The notes below the pieces were generated by a model. The model was not told the DNA's origin, did no database searches, and saw only the letters and a list, made by a program, of their open reading frames with translations. Source: Shewanella colwelliana ATCC 39565 (lineage in GTDB: Bacteria > Pseudomonadota > Gammaproteobacteria > Enterobacterales > Shewanellaceae). Taken from it: 64,000 bases of DNA. The position numbers and the translations under genes are program-made. Positions 17,160-26,307 of this stretch are shown in pieces; the stretch's first letter is position 1, and every line of letters starts with the position of its first letter. The stretch is taken from contig NZ_KI912479.1 of the NCBI RefSeq assembly GCF_000518705.1, positions 226,530 to 290,529 of the forward strand, given 5' to 3'.

Positions 17160-18860
17160 ATGACAAATAAAATACTTAAAGGACTAGTCGCTACTGCAGT
17201 ATTGGCAGCACTTGCTGGTTGTAATAGCAGCGATGATGATAAAGCGCCGACAACATGTGCCGAAGCTGGCGATGCGTGTACGACCTTTGCTGTTCTTCAC
17301 ACTAACGATAACCATGGCCGCTTTTTTGAAAATAAATATGGCGAATATGGTATGGCGGCTCGTAAGACGTTGATTGATCAAATCCGCGCTGAAGTTGAAT
17401 CAAACGGTGGCGAAACGTTACTACTTTCCGGCGGTGATATTAACACTGGTGTACCAGAGTCAGATCTACAGGATGCACGTCCAGACTTCGTTGGTATGAA
17501 CCTGATTGGTTACGATGCAATGGCTGTTGGTAACCATGAGTTTGATAACCCGCTATCAGTTGTAGATATGCAACGTGATCTTGCTGAGTTTCCAATGTTA
17601 GCCGCTAACATTTATGACAAAGAAACGGGTGAGCGCTATTTCGATGCTTATAAAGTATTCGACGTCAATGGTGTGCGTATTGCTGTAGTCGGTCTAACGA
17701 CTGAAGATACGGCTAAAATCGCTAACCCAGAGTTTATTGGTGGCCTTGAATTTACCGATCCTAAAGAAGAGCTTAAGAAAGTTATTAAGCAGATTAAAGA
17801 TGCGAATGAAGCTGATTTGATTTTTGCAACGACTCACATGGGTCATTATGCAGACGGTGTTAATGGTAACAATGCCCCTGGTGATGTTGCATTGGCTCGC
17901 GCTATGGCTGAAGGTGAGTTAGCTGCCGTTATCGGTGGTCACTCTCAAAACCCTGTTTGTATGGAAGGCAATGTCTACGACCCTGAATTTACACCTGGTG
18001 GAGAGTGTAAGCCCGATGTGCAAAACGGCACATTCATTATGCAGGCTCATGAATGGGGCAAGTATGTCGGTCAAGCTAACTTTGAATATTTCAATGGTGA
18101 GCTACACCTAGCAAGCTACAAGCTGATCCCTGTAAACTTGAAAGAGAAGAACGAAGCAGGTGATCGCGTTCATATTGGTGAGCCTATTACGCCAGACGCG
18201 ACTGTGCTTGAAGTGATGCAGCAGTATCAGGACAAAGGTCAAGAAGAGCTATTAGAAGTTATCGGTTCTACCGATGATAAACTTGAAGGCGACCGTGGTG
18301 TTGTTCGTAATCAACAGACTAACTTAGGTCGTTTACTCGCTGAAGCTCAGCGCACGAAAGTGGCAGCAGACTTTGCGGTAATGAATTCGGGCGGTGTGCG
18401 TGATTCAATTCAACCTGGCGAAATTACCTATAAAGATGTTCTGACTGTGCAGCCATTTGGTAACTCTATCACCCTAAGCACATTGACAGGTGCTGAAGTA
18501 ACCGATTATCTAAATGTGGTTGCAACGGTTGATGTAGGCGAGACAGGTTCTGGTGCATATCCACAGCTAGTTGGCATTAAGATGGATGTTGATTGTGAAG
18601 CTAAGACTGTAGCTATCAGCGACATCAATGGCAAAGGTTATGCCGCTGATGCGACATATACGTTCACGGTTCCTAGCTATAATGCTGCTGGTGGTGACGG
18701 TTACCCAGTACTGACGCCTGTGATGACTGGCTATGTTGATGCAGAGGTATTATATACTTACATTAAGAATACTGGTGACATCAAGGCTGCAGATTATGCG
18801 CCAGTTGCTGGTGATATTCAGTTCTTAAACAGTAAGAGCCCATTAGCTTGTAAGTTCTAA
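17160..18860 (+). CDS. 5'-nucleotidase/UshA-type metallophosphoesterase, lipoprotein
   Basis: A 566-residue envelope lipoprotein: the lipobox is LAGC with Cys21, followed by NSSDDD. The N-terminal metallophosphoesterase domain shows NDNHGRF, GGDINTG, GNHEFDN, THMGHYAD and GGHSQNP, the full two-metal set. The C-terminal 5'-nucleotidase domain binds the nucleotide. It probably dephosphorylates extracellular nucleotides for salvage of phosphate and nucleosides. I start at ATG 17160, which has AGGGG 8 bases upstream and yields a proper signal peptide; the frame extends further upstream. A cysteine-flanked insert (CMEG...GGEC) follows the GGH motif. Confidence 0.9.
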   Translation: MTNKILKGLVATAVLAALAGCNSSDDDKAPTTCAEAGDACTTFAVLHTNDNHGRFFENKYGEYGMAARKTLIDQIRAEVESNGGETLLLSGGDINTGVPESDLQDARPDFVGMNLIGYDAMAVGNHEFDNPLSVVDMQRDLAEFPMLAANIYDKETGERYFDAYKVFDVNGVRIAVVGLTTEDTAKIANPEFIGGLEFTDPKEELKKVIKQIKDANEADLIFATTHMGHYADGVNGNNAPGDVALARAMAEGELAAVIGGHSQNPVCMEGNVYDPEFTPGGECKPDVQNGTFIMQAHEWGKYVGQANFEYFNGELHLASYKLIPVNLKEKNEAGDRVHIGEPITPDATVLEVMQQYQDKGQEELLEVIGSTDDKLEGDRGVVRNQQTNLGRLLAEAQRTKVAADFAVMNSGGVRDSIQPGEITYKDVLTVQPFGNSITLSTLTGAEVTDYLNVVATVDVGETGSGAYPQLVGIKMDVDCEAKTVAISDINGKGYAADATYTFTVPSYNAAGGDGYPVLTPVMTGYVDAEVLYTYIKNTGDIKAADYAPVAGDIQFLNSKSPLACKF

Positions 18861-18878
18861 GCGACAAGATAAGTGTGC

Positions 18879-18909
18879 AAAAAAGGCAGCCAATAGGCTG
18901 CCTTTTTTT
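18879..18909 (+). terminator. Terminator after the 5'-nucleotidase gene
   Basis: AAAAAAGGCAGCC, loop AATA, GGCTGCC, then a T7 run. Confidence 0.9.
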
Positions 18910-18973
18910 ATGTCTGCTATATCTATTACCGTCTTACTCTTAGGTAAATAATTTAAAATTTTTCACTTTATGG

Positions 18974-19002
18974 GTTGAAAAGGATTTTCGCTATCCGCAT
19001 AT
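18974..19002 (+). promoter_or_regulatory. Sigma-32 (heat-shock) promoter of ibpA
   Basis: GTTGAAA (18974-18980) matches six of seven bases of the CTTGAAA -35 consensus. CCGCATAT (18995-19002) closely matches the CCCCATnT -10. The spacer is 14 bases. Transcription from here would give a leader of about 160 nt. Confidence 0.65.
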
Positions 19003-19074
19003 AGTGATTATGAGACGCTCGATGAGGTCTCTAAGTTAAATGAACATTCAGCGCCTTCGGGGCTGCAAGGTTTA

Positions 19075-19168
19075 ACTCAACAATGACTCGGTGCGATACC
19101 CAGTAAACCAGATAAGTTTGCTATATCGGCCATTTAAAATTGATATTGCTTAATACAAGGATATACAG
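19075..19168 (+). promoter_or_regulatory. ROSE-like RNA thermometer in the ibpA leader
   Basis: Just before the start codon, TTGCT (19147-19151) can pair with the Shine-Dalgarno AAGGA (19157-19161) across a short loop. The pairing leaves one G opposite G, the signature of ROSE elements in small heat-shock genes. Melting at high temperature would free the ribosome binding site. The upstream boundary is approximate. Confidence 0.55.
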
Positions 19169-19609
19169 ATGCGTAATTATGACTTAACTCCTCTATACCG
19201 AAGTGCCATTGGTTTCGATCGTTTAGCCCAGCTAGCAGAGCATGCTGCTTCGAACAAAGGCAATTCAGGGTACCCTCCTTATAATATCGAGCTGCTAGAT
19301 GAACATAGATACCGTATTACCATGGCGGTGGCAGGATTCTCGATGCAAGAATTAGATATTACCAGTGAAGGTGACAAACTGGTTATCAAAGGGACTAAAG
19401 CCGAGCAAGATACCGAGCGTAAGTATCTGTATCAAGGTATTGCCGAGCGCGGTTTCGAGCGCACATTTCAGTTGGCAGATTATGTGACTGTGGTGGGTGC
19501 AGATTTAGAACATGGCTTACTTAATATCGATCTTAAGCGTGAGATCCCAGAGGCACTTAAGCCGCGTAAAATCGAGATTGGTACTACTAGGTTAATTGAT
19601 GCCGAGTAA
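19169..19609 (+). CDS. ibpA: Small heat-shock protein IbpA
   Basis: A 146-residue alpha-crystallin-type holdase that binds unfolding proteins and hands them to DnaK and ClpB. The N-terminus MRNYDLTPLYRSAIGFDRL is nearly that of E. coli IbpA. The alpha-crystallin domain runs about residues 37-125 with YRITMAVAGF and YLYQGIAERGFERTF. The C-terminal IEIG tail supplies the oligomerisation I-x-I/V-type motif. It stands alone, with a heat-shock promoter, a thermometer-like leader and its own terminator. Confidence 0.96.
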   Translation: MRNYDLTPLYRSAIGFDRLAQLAEHAASNKGNSGYPPYNIELLDEHRYRITMAVAGFSMQELDITSEGDKLVIKGTKAEQDTERKYLYQGIAERGFERTFQLADYVTVVGADLEHGLLNIDLKREIPEALKPRKIEIGTTRLIDAE

Positions 19610-19634
19610 TTAACTCAGCTAAACCCTGGATGAG

Positions 19635-19659
19635 AAAAGGAAGCGACCGCTTCCTTTTT
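19635..19659 (+). terminator. Terminator after ibpA
   Basis: AAAAGGAAGC, loop GACC, GCTTCC, then TTTTT. Confidence 0.85.
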
Positions 19660-19841
19660 CGTTTCTACGATGAGTCACGACACAGAATCATTCTTACTAA
19701 ACGTGTCTGGCTCTATGTATATCTATCAGATAAAACAACTTTTTTTACATTCACTTTAATAATATTTATCCCCACTAAGTGGCATTAATCTATAATTTCA
19801 TCCATGATGAAATGAGACTAAAAAGTAGGGGTAATTATTGG

Positions 19842-21566
19842 GTGCGCGGAACAATCCGATCTATTTATTTGCTTAGTTTAATCATCAGCGCTGGTGTAAA
19901 TAGTGCCCGAGTGGTTGCTCAACCAGAGACTGAACAGTCGTTGGTGGCACAGCATTGGGTTGACTCTGAGTTACAGCCTTCCACTCTTTCACGGGATGAA
20001 CAGTTAAGAGAACTGCAATGGTTTATCAACAGCAGTCTGCCTTATCAAGGCATGGAGATCCGTGTCGTATCAGAACGTATCTTGACCCATTGGTATGAAG
20101 CCAATGTGCTCGCAAAAGCTTTTTATGAGCTCACGGGTATAAAAGTGGTGCATGAGTTAACTGGCGAAGATGATGTCATACAAAAATTATCAGCGCAGAT
20201 CCAAACCAATCAGAACCTCTACGATGCTTATATTAATGATAGCGACTTAATCGGTACCCATTTTCGCTCCGAACAGGTGGTGGCACTTTCTGATTTTATG
20301 GCCAACGAGGGTCAAGCTGTTACGCTTCCAACGCTTGATCTACAAGATTTCATGGGGATTAAGTTTACGACCGCACCAGATGGCAAGCTCTATCAACTTC
20401 CTGATCAGCAGTTTGTAAACCTCTACTGGTATCGCCATGATTGGTTTAGCAATGTCGCTTACCAACGCCAGTTTTTAGCTAAGTATGGTTATGCGTTAGG
20501 TGTGCCACAAAATTGGCAAGCCTATGAAGATATCGCAGATTTTTTTACTAATGATATTAAAGAGATTGATGGGAAACGGGTATATGGCCATATGGATTAC
20601 GCTAAAACTGATCCCAGTTTAGGTTGGCGTATGTCGGATGCATGGCTGTCAATGGCGGGGGTTGGGGATGTAGGCTTGCCCAATGGGCTGCCCGTCGATG
20701 AATGGGGCATTCGCGTCGAAAACTGTCGACCTGTCGGTGCCAGTGTGAGTCGCGGTGGGGCATTAAATGGGCCAGCAGCTGTTTATGCGATCGATAAATT
20801 TGTCTCTTGGCTTAACTTGTATGCGCCACCAGAGTCGAGCTCACTGAATTTTACCCAAGCGGGTGAATGGCCGGGTAAGGGCGTGATTGCGCAGCAGATA
20901 TTTTGGTACACCGCGTTTGTTGCCGATCTTACTGATCCGAGCCTTGCGGTGATGAATGAAGATGGTACCCCAAAATGGCGCGTTGCTCCTTCGCCTGTGG
21001 GTAAATATTGGCAAAAAGGGATGAAGTCGGGTTACCAAGATACCGGGGCGTGGACGCTTCTTAAAAATACCCCCTTAAAAAGACAGCAAGCGGCGTGGTT
21101 ATATGCGCAATTTGTGGTGTCTAAAACAGTTTCGCTTAAAAAGACGTTAGTGGGTTTAACACCCATACGCCATTCAGATATACAGTCGGACGTCATGACG
21201 AAAAAGGCGCCATATCTAGGGGGGCTGGTAGAGTTCTATCGCAGCAATGCCCGAGAAGTTTGGACCCCGACAGGTACTAATGTACCTGATTACCCAGGGT
21301 TATCGCGTTTTTGGTGGCAGTACATTTCAAAAGTAGTGGAGGGGACGTTAAGCTCCCAGCAAGCGTTGGATCAATTTGCCACAGCTGTTGATAAACACCT
21401 GGATATGCTTTCAAAGCGTTCCTCTCACCCCTGTGCACCAAAACTGAATGATAAGCAACCGGCTCAATTTTGGTTGCAACAAAATGGCTCGCCTAAACCG
21501 GTGAATCTTGATGAGCCAAAAGGCAAGACCTTGCCTTTTGAGGAGGCAATAAATGCATGGTACTAG
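19842..21566 (+). CDS. Orphan extracellular solute-binding protein, family 1
   Basis: A large periplasmic binding protein (about 574 residues). It resembles polyol/glycerol-type binding proteins: the mature part opens with a two-lobed SBP pattern, with conserved segments LYWYRHDWF, PQNWQAYEDIADFF and GAWTLLKNTP. I prefer the GTG at 19842. AGGGG lies 10 bases upstream, and the product begins directly with a short n-region and a hydrophobic signal (SIYLLSLIISAG). In-frame ATGs at 19779 and 19812 have poorer ribosome sites. No permease or ATPase gene is adjacent. Its 3' end overlaps the next SBP gene by 14 bases. Ligand unknown. Confidence 0.8.
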   Translation: MRGTIRSIYLLSLIISAGVNSARVVAQPETEQSLVAQHWVDSELQPSTLSRDEQLRELQWFINSSLPYQGMEIRVVSERILTHWYEANVLAKAFYELTGIKVVHELTGEDDVIQKLSAQIQTNQNLYDAYINDSDLIGTHFRSEQVVALSDFMANEGQAVTLPTLDLQDFMGIKFTTAPDGKLYQLPDQQFVNLYWYRHDWFSNVAYQRQFLAKYGYALGVPQNWQAYEDIADFFTNDIKEIDGKRVYGHMDYAKTDPSLGWRMSDAWLSMAGVGDVGLPNGLPVDEWGIRVENCRPVGASVSRGGALNGPAAVYAIDKFVSWLNLYAPPESSSLNFTQAGEWPGKGVIAQQIFWYTAFVADLTDPSLAVMNEDGTPKWRVAPSPVGKYWQKGMKSGYQDTGAWTLLKNTPLKRQQAAWLYAQFVVSKTVSLKKTLVGLTPIRHSDIQSDVMTKKAPYLGGLVEFYRSNAREVWTPTGTNVPDYPGLSRFWWQYISKVVEGTLSSQQALDQFATAVDKHLDMLSKRSSHPCAPKLNDKQPAQFWLQQNGSPKPVNLDEPKGKTLPFEEAINAWY

Positions 21567-22278
21567 ACGCATTGTTAACGCGTTGCTGTACTTGATTCTG
21601 GCAAGCTTTGCGGTGCAGGCTGAGCCCGTTAAGGTGCTTACCTATGATGTTGCTCCCTTTGCGTTTACAAATGGCGAGCAGAACCAAGGTTTGTTGATTG
21701 AAGTGCTTGATGAGCTGTTTAAGCGTTCAGAACTTGAGTATATGGTGCAGTTTCTACCGTTAAAGCGGGCCATCATTAGTGTCGAGCACGACAATAATAC
21801 TTGTGTATTACCCATAGAGAGAAGTCAAGAACGTGAAGTCCATTTCCAATGGATAAGCCCGGTATTAGTGTCTCGTTATGGGCTGTTTGACTTGCCTGAG
21901 TCGCAGATCTATTTGACCACACTCGAGGATGCCAAACCTTATGTTATTGGCAGCTTTCTAGGAAGTGGTGTCGGTGAATATCTCAAAGACTTTGGTTTTC
22001 GGGTCGAGTTAACCTCGTCAAATCGTCAAAACGTCAACAAGTTACTGCGTAAGCGGATTCCTTTTTGGGCGGCTGAGTTAGTGAGTGCCAATCACTTAAT
22101 GAAAAAAGCTGGGGTTAACTTGACCCCAGAGCTGGTGTTTTACACCTCGTTACGGGCGATGGCTTGCAATAAAGAGATGGATTTCAAAAAGGCTGAAGCG
22201 TTACAAGCGAGCTTGTTGAGCATGTATCACGATGGTTTCTTGACGGCACTCTATGCGAAATATGGCACAGAAATTTAA
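21553..22278 (+). CDS. Orphan SBP family 3-like periplasmic binding protein
   Basis: A 241-residue protein with a clear signal peptide (cleavage near VQAEP) and the fold of amino-acid-type binding proteins: VLTYDVAPFAF, GLLIEVLDELFKR and DGFLTALYAKYG. The family's arginine/aspartate ligand anchors are not obvious, so the ligand is unknown. AGGAGG lies 6 bases before the ATG, and the start overlaps the end of the preceding SBP by 14 bases, implying translational coupling. No transport genes are nearby. A sensory or accessory role is as likely as uptake. Confidence 0.85.
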   Translation: MHGTRRIVNALLYLILASFAVQAEPVKVLTYDVAPFAFTNGEQNQGLLIEVLDELFKRSELEYMVQFLPLKRAIISVEHDNNTCVLPIERSQEREVHFQWISPVLVSRYGLFDLPESQIYLTTLEDAKPYVIGSFLGSGVGEYLKDFGFRVELTSSNRQNVNKLLRKRIPFWAAELVSANHLMKKAGVNLTPELVFYTSLRAMACNKEMDFKKAEALQASLLSMYHDGFLTALYAKYGTEI

Positions 22279-22335
22279 ACCGCGAATCGCTTTCGTTTAA
22301 GAAGAGTTGGTTCGCGGTAAAAACTAACCTGTCAG

Positions 22336-23340
22336 TTACCGACTTACCCCTTGTTCAATGGCTTCTGCTAAATACTCGCTAAAATCATCACCATGATTGG
22401 CTAACATTTTTGGAAACATTGAGATGGGCGTTAGTCCTGGGAAGGTGTTAATTTCGTTTAATAAAATTTCATTCTCAGGCGTTAAAAAGAAATCAATTCT
22501 TGATAGATGACGTAGCTTCATTCCATCAAAGACCTTAATGGCATACTCGCGAATACGCTCTGCAATCTCGTCACTGACATCAGCCACGACTTGGGTGGTG
22601 GCTTGGCTATTGGCAGCATACTTTTCATCAAAGGTGTAAAAGGTGTCTGCGGAGCAGATCACTTCGCCCGGCAATGTGGCTACAGTTTCTCCACGATATT
22701 GGTATACCGCTACTTCTAACTCTCGAGCACGGATGGTTTTCTCTACAACAACATAAGGTGAAAAGCTAAATGCTTCGGTTAAAACAGCGCTAATATCTTG
22801 TTGTTGATCGACGCGGTAGCAGCCGACGGAGGAGCCTTGTGAAGCCGCTTTAACGAAGATTGAGCCCCACTGTTGAAACGCGGCTTCTGTCTGTTTAATG
22901 GCATTATCATCCAGCTGGTTTAAAAAGATGTAAGGCGTATTAGGGATCCCCAACGCGCTAAACCACATCTTTGCGGTGATCTTATTAAAACAGTTACTTG
23001 AGCCTTCAGAGTCACAACCAAAATAGGGTAATTTGATCAAATCAAAGTAGGATTGGATATCTCCGGTTTCACCAGGGAAACCATGGATACAGGGGATCAC
23101 ATAATCGACTGGCCATGGAGCGATGCTTTCATCGTCAAAGCGGATCACCTTTTGATTAGTGAGCTCGCAGGGCTGGTCCGTTTTGGTGCGATACTGCCCA
23201 TTGCCATCTAGCTCAACTCGTAACACAGACACGTGAGGCAGTTTTGCTAGTGAGGTTTCGAAATAGTTAGCCGACAACAGTGAGATTGCATGTTCATCTC
23301 CACCGCCACCACACAAAAGCAATAGATTGGTCGGACGCAT
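22336..23340 (-). CDS. ddl: D-alanine--D-alanine ligase
   Basis: A 334-residue ATP-grasp ligase that makes the D-Ala-D-Ala dipeptide of peptidoglycan. Visible motifs are the N-terminal LLCGGGGDEHAISLLSA, the ATP-grasp loop KAASQGSSVGC, and the metal-binding EINTFPGLTPISMFPKM near the C-terminus. The GGGGDEH segment replaces the usual GGxSxEH. It stands outside any mur/fts cluster, so it may be the ddlA-type paralogue. It follows the SIR2-like gene on the same strand after 127 bases. Confidence 0.93.
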   Translation of the reverse strand: MRPTNLLLLCGGGGDEHAISLLSANYFETSLAKLPHVSVLRVELDGNGQYRTKTDQPCELTNQKVIRFDDESIAPWPVDYVIPCIHGFPGETGDIQSYFDLIKLPYFGCDSEGSSNCFNKITAKMWFSALGIPNTPYIFLNQLDDNAIKQTEAAFQQWGSIFVKAASQGSSVGCYRVDQQQDISAVLTEAFSFSPYVVVEKTIRARELEVAVYQYRGETVATLPGEVICSADTFYTFDEKYAANSQATTQVVADVSDEIAERIREYAIKVFDGMKLRHLSRIDFFLTPENEILLNEINTFPGLTPISMFPKMLANHGDDFSEYLAEAIEQGVSR

Positions 23341-23467
23341 CTTTTCTCCATAATATCCAGTACATTTATACCCAAGGCCACTATGACGCGCTGAGGAATT
23401 TATGCAAGTTTTGCACGCTTACTTAGGTCTCAATTGCTGGTTTTCTATCCTAGGGAATAGGTTTTAG

Positions 23468-24379
23468 CTAACTTGCCCAAGGGGTCTCATAGATGGCTTG
23501 GTAAGTGTTTTGTTTTAGTAAGGTTACACCGACTGCACTAAGGAACAGGGTTTGCCCTGGTGTCAGTGCCTCCTGTGCATAAATGAAGTAGGCCGCTCGT
23601 TGACGTTGGGGATAAGCTTTAAAATATTTTGCCCGTTCAATCAGTAGCCAGCGAATAAATATTTCGCTACTTTCTAGCCCCAAACCGATAAACACCAAGT
23701 CATTGCTAAATAGGATCTGTAGCCAGGTTGAGCTGCCGTTCCAATGGCTGAGATCGTCATTGGCAAAGAGTCGTCCTTTGCCCCCTTTATGCAGCAGTGC
23801 CCGTGCTCGTTCGACCGACCCCATATAATGGCTTAGCCCAAGCCTTACGCTACGAGCATAACGTTGCATGCCGTTAATATGCCAAATTGCAAAGGCATTG
23901 GTGGGATCATCAAGGTTATGTGGTGCAAAATGGCTGCCCCAAGGATAGTAATCGGTAAATCGCTTAGGGTTGCTATGATATAAGTTGAGCCCCTGATCGG
24001 CACTGAGGGTTTCTTCAAAATTAGTGGTCAAGATAGGGGCATTGTGTGCCTTAGCCCATTCAACAATGGCGTTATGGTGAGCCGTGGGTTGCCAATCTGC
24101 CATCAATGCGCAAAATGCTTTTTGCAGCGATACATCTTCGCTGTGATTGATAAGCGTTAAAGAGTCGTAGAACTCTGTCAGGGAGATACCGTGCGGGATG
24201 TGGGTAACCGCGCTATCGGCGAAGGCTTGGTATAGTTGCAGTAGCATAGTATCCCACGCATTTATCGCGCCATCAGGTGCACCATAGCGGTTAATACCAT
24301 TACCTATGATAAAGGCTGGTTTACTGCGTGGATTATTCCCGAACTGCGTCAGCAGCTCAGTTAATGTGCTTGGGTTCAT
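23468..24379 (-). CDS. SIR2-like domain protein coupled to recD
   Basis: A 303-residue protein with the outline of a SIR2-like NAD-binding domain: FIIGNGINRYG (23-33), LTTNFEETL (117-125), WHINGM (166-171) and LVFIGLGLESSEIF (228-241). Asn120 and His167 sit where the catalytic Asn and His of ThsA-type SIR2 NADases lie, so both key residues appear present. There is no signal peptide or second domain. I chose the start at 24379: its ATG overlaps the recD TGA as ATGA, and the frame extends only three codons further. It is the last gene of recC-recB-recD. Function unproven: NADase, deacylase or other NAD use are all possible. Confidence 0.75.
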   Translation of the reverse strand: MNPSTLTELLTQFGNNPRSKPAFIIGNGINRYGAPDGAINAWDTMLLQLYQAFADSAVTHIPHGISLTEFYDSLTLINHSEDVSLQKAFCALMADWQPTAHHNAIVEWAKAHNAPILTTNFEETLSADQGLNLYHSNPKRFTDYYPWGSHFAPHNLDDPTNAFAIWHINGMQRYARSVRLGLSHYMGSVERARALLHKGGKGRLFANDDLSHWNGSSTWLQILFSNDLVFIGLGLESSEIFIRWLLIERAKYFKAYPQRQRAAYFIYAQEALTPGQTLFLSAVGVTLLKQNTYQAIYETPWAS

Positions 24380-26307
24380 GACTGCCAAAGTCTGTTAGCG
24401 AGGCCAGAGGCTCGCTGGGTTGCTTGAGCACAGGCTGCCTCAAAGATTTTTTGACTGCCTAAACAACTAAAATGGTTTTTGGCCCGAGTGATGGCCGTGT
24501 AGACCAGCTCTTTACTCAATAGCTGACGCTGTGCAGCGCTCGGTCGTGGAGGCAACACCAGTGCCACTTGGCTAAATTCGCTGCCTTGGCTCTTATGAAC
24601 TGTCATAGCAAAGCAAGTTTCATGGCTAGGAAGCCTAGCGGGTAATACTTTTAACAGGCTTCCATCGGCTTGAACAAAATGGGCCATCAGCCGAGAGTGA
24701 TTGGTTTCATCTGGCAAAATCACCCCAATATCGCCGTTAAATAGTCCCAAATTGTAGTCGTTGCTTTGAATGATCACTGGGCGTCCCGCATAAAATTCAT
24801 GGCTTAGCGAAATAAGTTGCGCCTGGGCCAGTGCTTGGCTCACGCTGGCATTAATGCCTTCGACGCCAAATTCACCCACGCGCATGGCGCACAATATGCG
24901 GTATTGATTGAACCTGTCGATGATCTCACTGGGCGTATGGCAGCCACTTGCAATGGCTTTTAAATAGACACCGTAATGTTCAACACTCTGCGTAAGCAGT
25001 GCCTGCAACCCAAGATTCCCCTGAGGTGTGTCTTGGTGCTCAATCCATAAAAGCTCTTGATAGCCCTGTTGCCAAACGTGCAGAACAGCTTTCAGATCAG
25101 AGCGATTAACGGCGCCAGCAAGTAAGCCAATGCCGGCATCGCCTTGAAAACGGTGACTGTGCATTAACATCGCCAGAGCATCGCCAATTTGGGCATCGGG
25201 GCTGACAAAGGGGGTTAAGTCGCTAGCGGTCAATTGGCTGAGTAGCTTTTCTTTATCGGGGCTGTAGCGCATTCGCCATTGGCTAACGCCATCTGCAGAG
25301 ACCTGTTTTAATCCTGCACAGATATCGGCAAGCACAGCGCCGGCTTCTACAGAAGCCAGTTGATCTTGATCGCCCAATAAAATCAAGCGCGCATGCTCGG
25401 GCAGGGCATCAAGCAGCTTATGCATCATAGGCAGGTCAACCATGGAGGCTTCATCGACGATCAATAGATCTAAACGCAGCGGATTATCCTTATGGTGCCT
25501 GAAGCGATGGGAGTTTGGGATCACGCCCAATAGACGGTGTAGGGTTGTCGCCTCTTCAGGTACTGCGGCTAACGCGGTTAATGATAGCGGATCGCTCTTT
25601 TGCCCAAGTTCAGTGGCTAAGCGTACTTTGGAAGCCTTTATCGATTCACTCAAGCGCGCAGCAGCTTTACCGGTTGGTGCCACCAATTTGATGGTCAATG
25701 TTTGCTGCTGGCAGAGTAACAATAATAGTTTGGTTACCGTGGTGGTTTTACCTGTACCTGGGCCACCCGTTATCACCGCCAGTTTGTGGCTGAACGCGGT
25801 GGCGGTGGCAATTTTTTGCCAGTCTAGTGCCTGGGCTGTTGGCGAAAATAATGCGGACAATAATGTTTGAGTGTGTGGGATATCGTCAACATCAATGGGA
25901 ACACACAGCCTTTTTAGTTGCTCACTCACCTGATATTCAAATTGATAATAGCGTTGCAGGTAAAGGTTGTTTCCATCTAAAATCAATGGTTTACCTGTAT
26001 CGCTTGGCGTGCCAACAGCGCTACTTTGGCTTAAGGCATCGACTAACTCTACAGTCGAACCCAATAACTGACACTGAGCAGTGACTTCAGCCAGAGGATT
26101 ACTATTGTCGATGAGGTTAAGCGGTAGGCAAGTATGTTGTAAGGATAGCTGCCGGCTGAGTAGGGCGCAGATAAAGGTAAAGAGTGGCGTGCTGTCAGCA
26201 TGCATAGCGCTCATTTCAAGGGCAAAATGCCTGTCAAGAGCGGTGAGTAGTCTTTGCTGCTCCCACTCTTTGAGTAAGCGCTCGAGCGGTTTATCTAATG
26301 CGATCAT
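24376..26307 (-). CDS. recD: Exonuclease V subunit alpha RecD
   Basis: A 643-residue SF1B 5'-3' helicase, the fast motor of RecBCD. Walker A ITGGPGTGKTTT is at about 179-190. Further motifs are LLIVDEASMVDLPM (motif II), LLGDQDQL (III), and MTVHKSQGSEF with VYTAITRAK near the C-terminus (V-VI). The start overlaps the recB stop (ATGA), and the stop overlaps the start of the SIR2-like gene in the same way. Length is normal. Confidence 0.96.
   Translation of the reverse strand: MIALDKPLERLLKEWEQQRLLTALDRHFALEMSAMHADSTPLFTFICALLSRQLSLQHTCLPLNLIDNSNPLAEVTAQCQLLGSTVELVDALSQSSAVGTPSDTGKPLILDGNNLYLQRYYQFEYQVSEQLKRLCVPIDVDDIPHTQTLLSALFSPTAQALDWQKIATATAFSHKLAVITGGPGTGKTTTVTKLLLLLCQQQTLTIKLVAPTGKAAARLSESIKASKVRLATELGQKSDPLSLTALAAVPEEATTLHRLLGVIPNSHRFRHHKDNPLRLDLLIVDEASMVDLPMMHKLLDALPEHARLILLGDQDQLASVEAGAVLADICAGLKQVSADGVSQWRMRYSPDKEKLLSQLTASDLTPFVSPDAQIGDALAMLMHSHRFQGDAGIGLLAGAVNRSDLKAVLHVWQQGYQELLWIEHQDTPQGNLGLQALLTQSVEHYGVYLKAIASGCHTPSEIIDRFNQYRILCAMRVGEFGVEGINASVSQALAQAQLISLSHEFYAGRPVIIQSNDYNLGLFNGDIGVILPDETNHSRLMAHFVQADGSLLKVLPARLPSHETCFAMTVHKSQGSEFSQVALVLPPRPSAAQRQLLSKELVYTAITRAKNHFSCLGSQKIFEAACAQATQRASGLANRLWQS

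Noticed and set aside
22279..22319. ACCGCGAA / TTCGCGGT inverted repeat after the second SBP gene
   Set aside because: The loop is about 25 nt and no proper T run follows, so I do not call a terminator.
25442..25870. 142-codon open frame on the plus strand
   Set aside because: Antisense to the recD helicase motifs; a shadow of a conserved gene.
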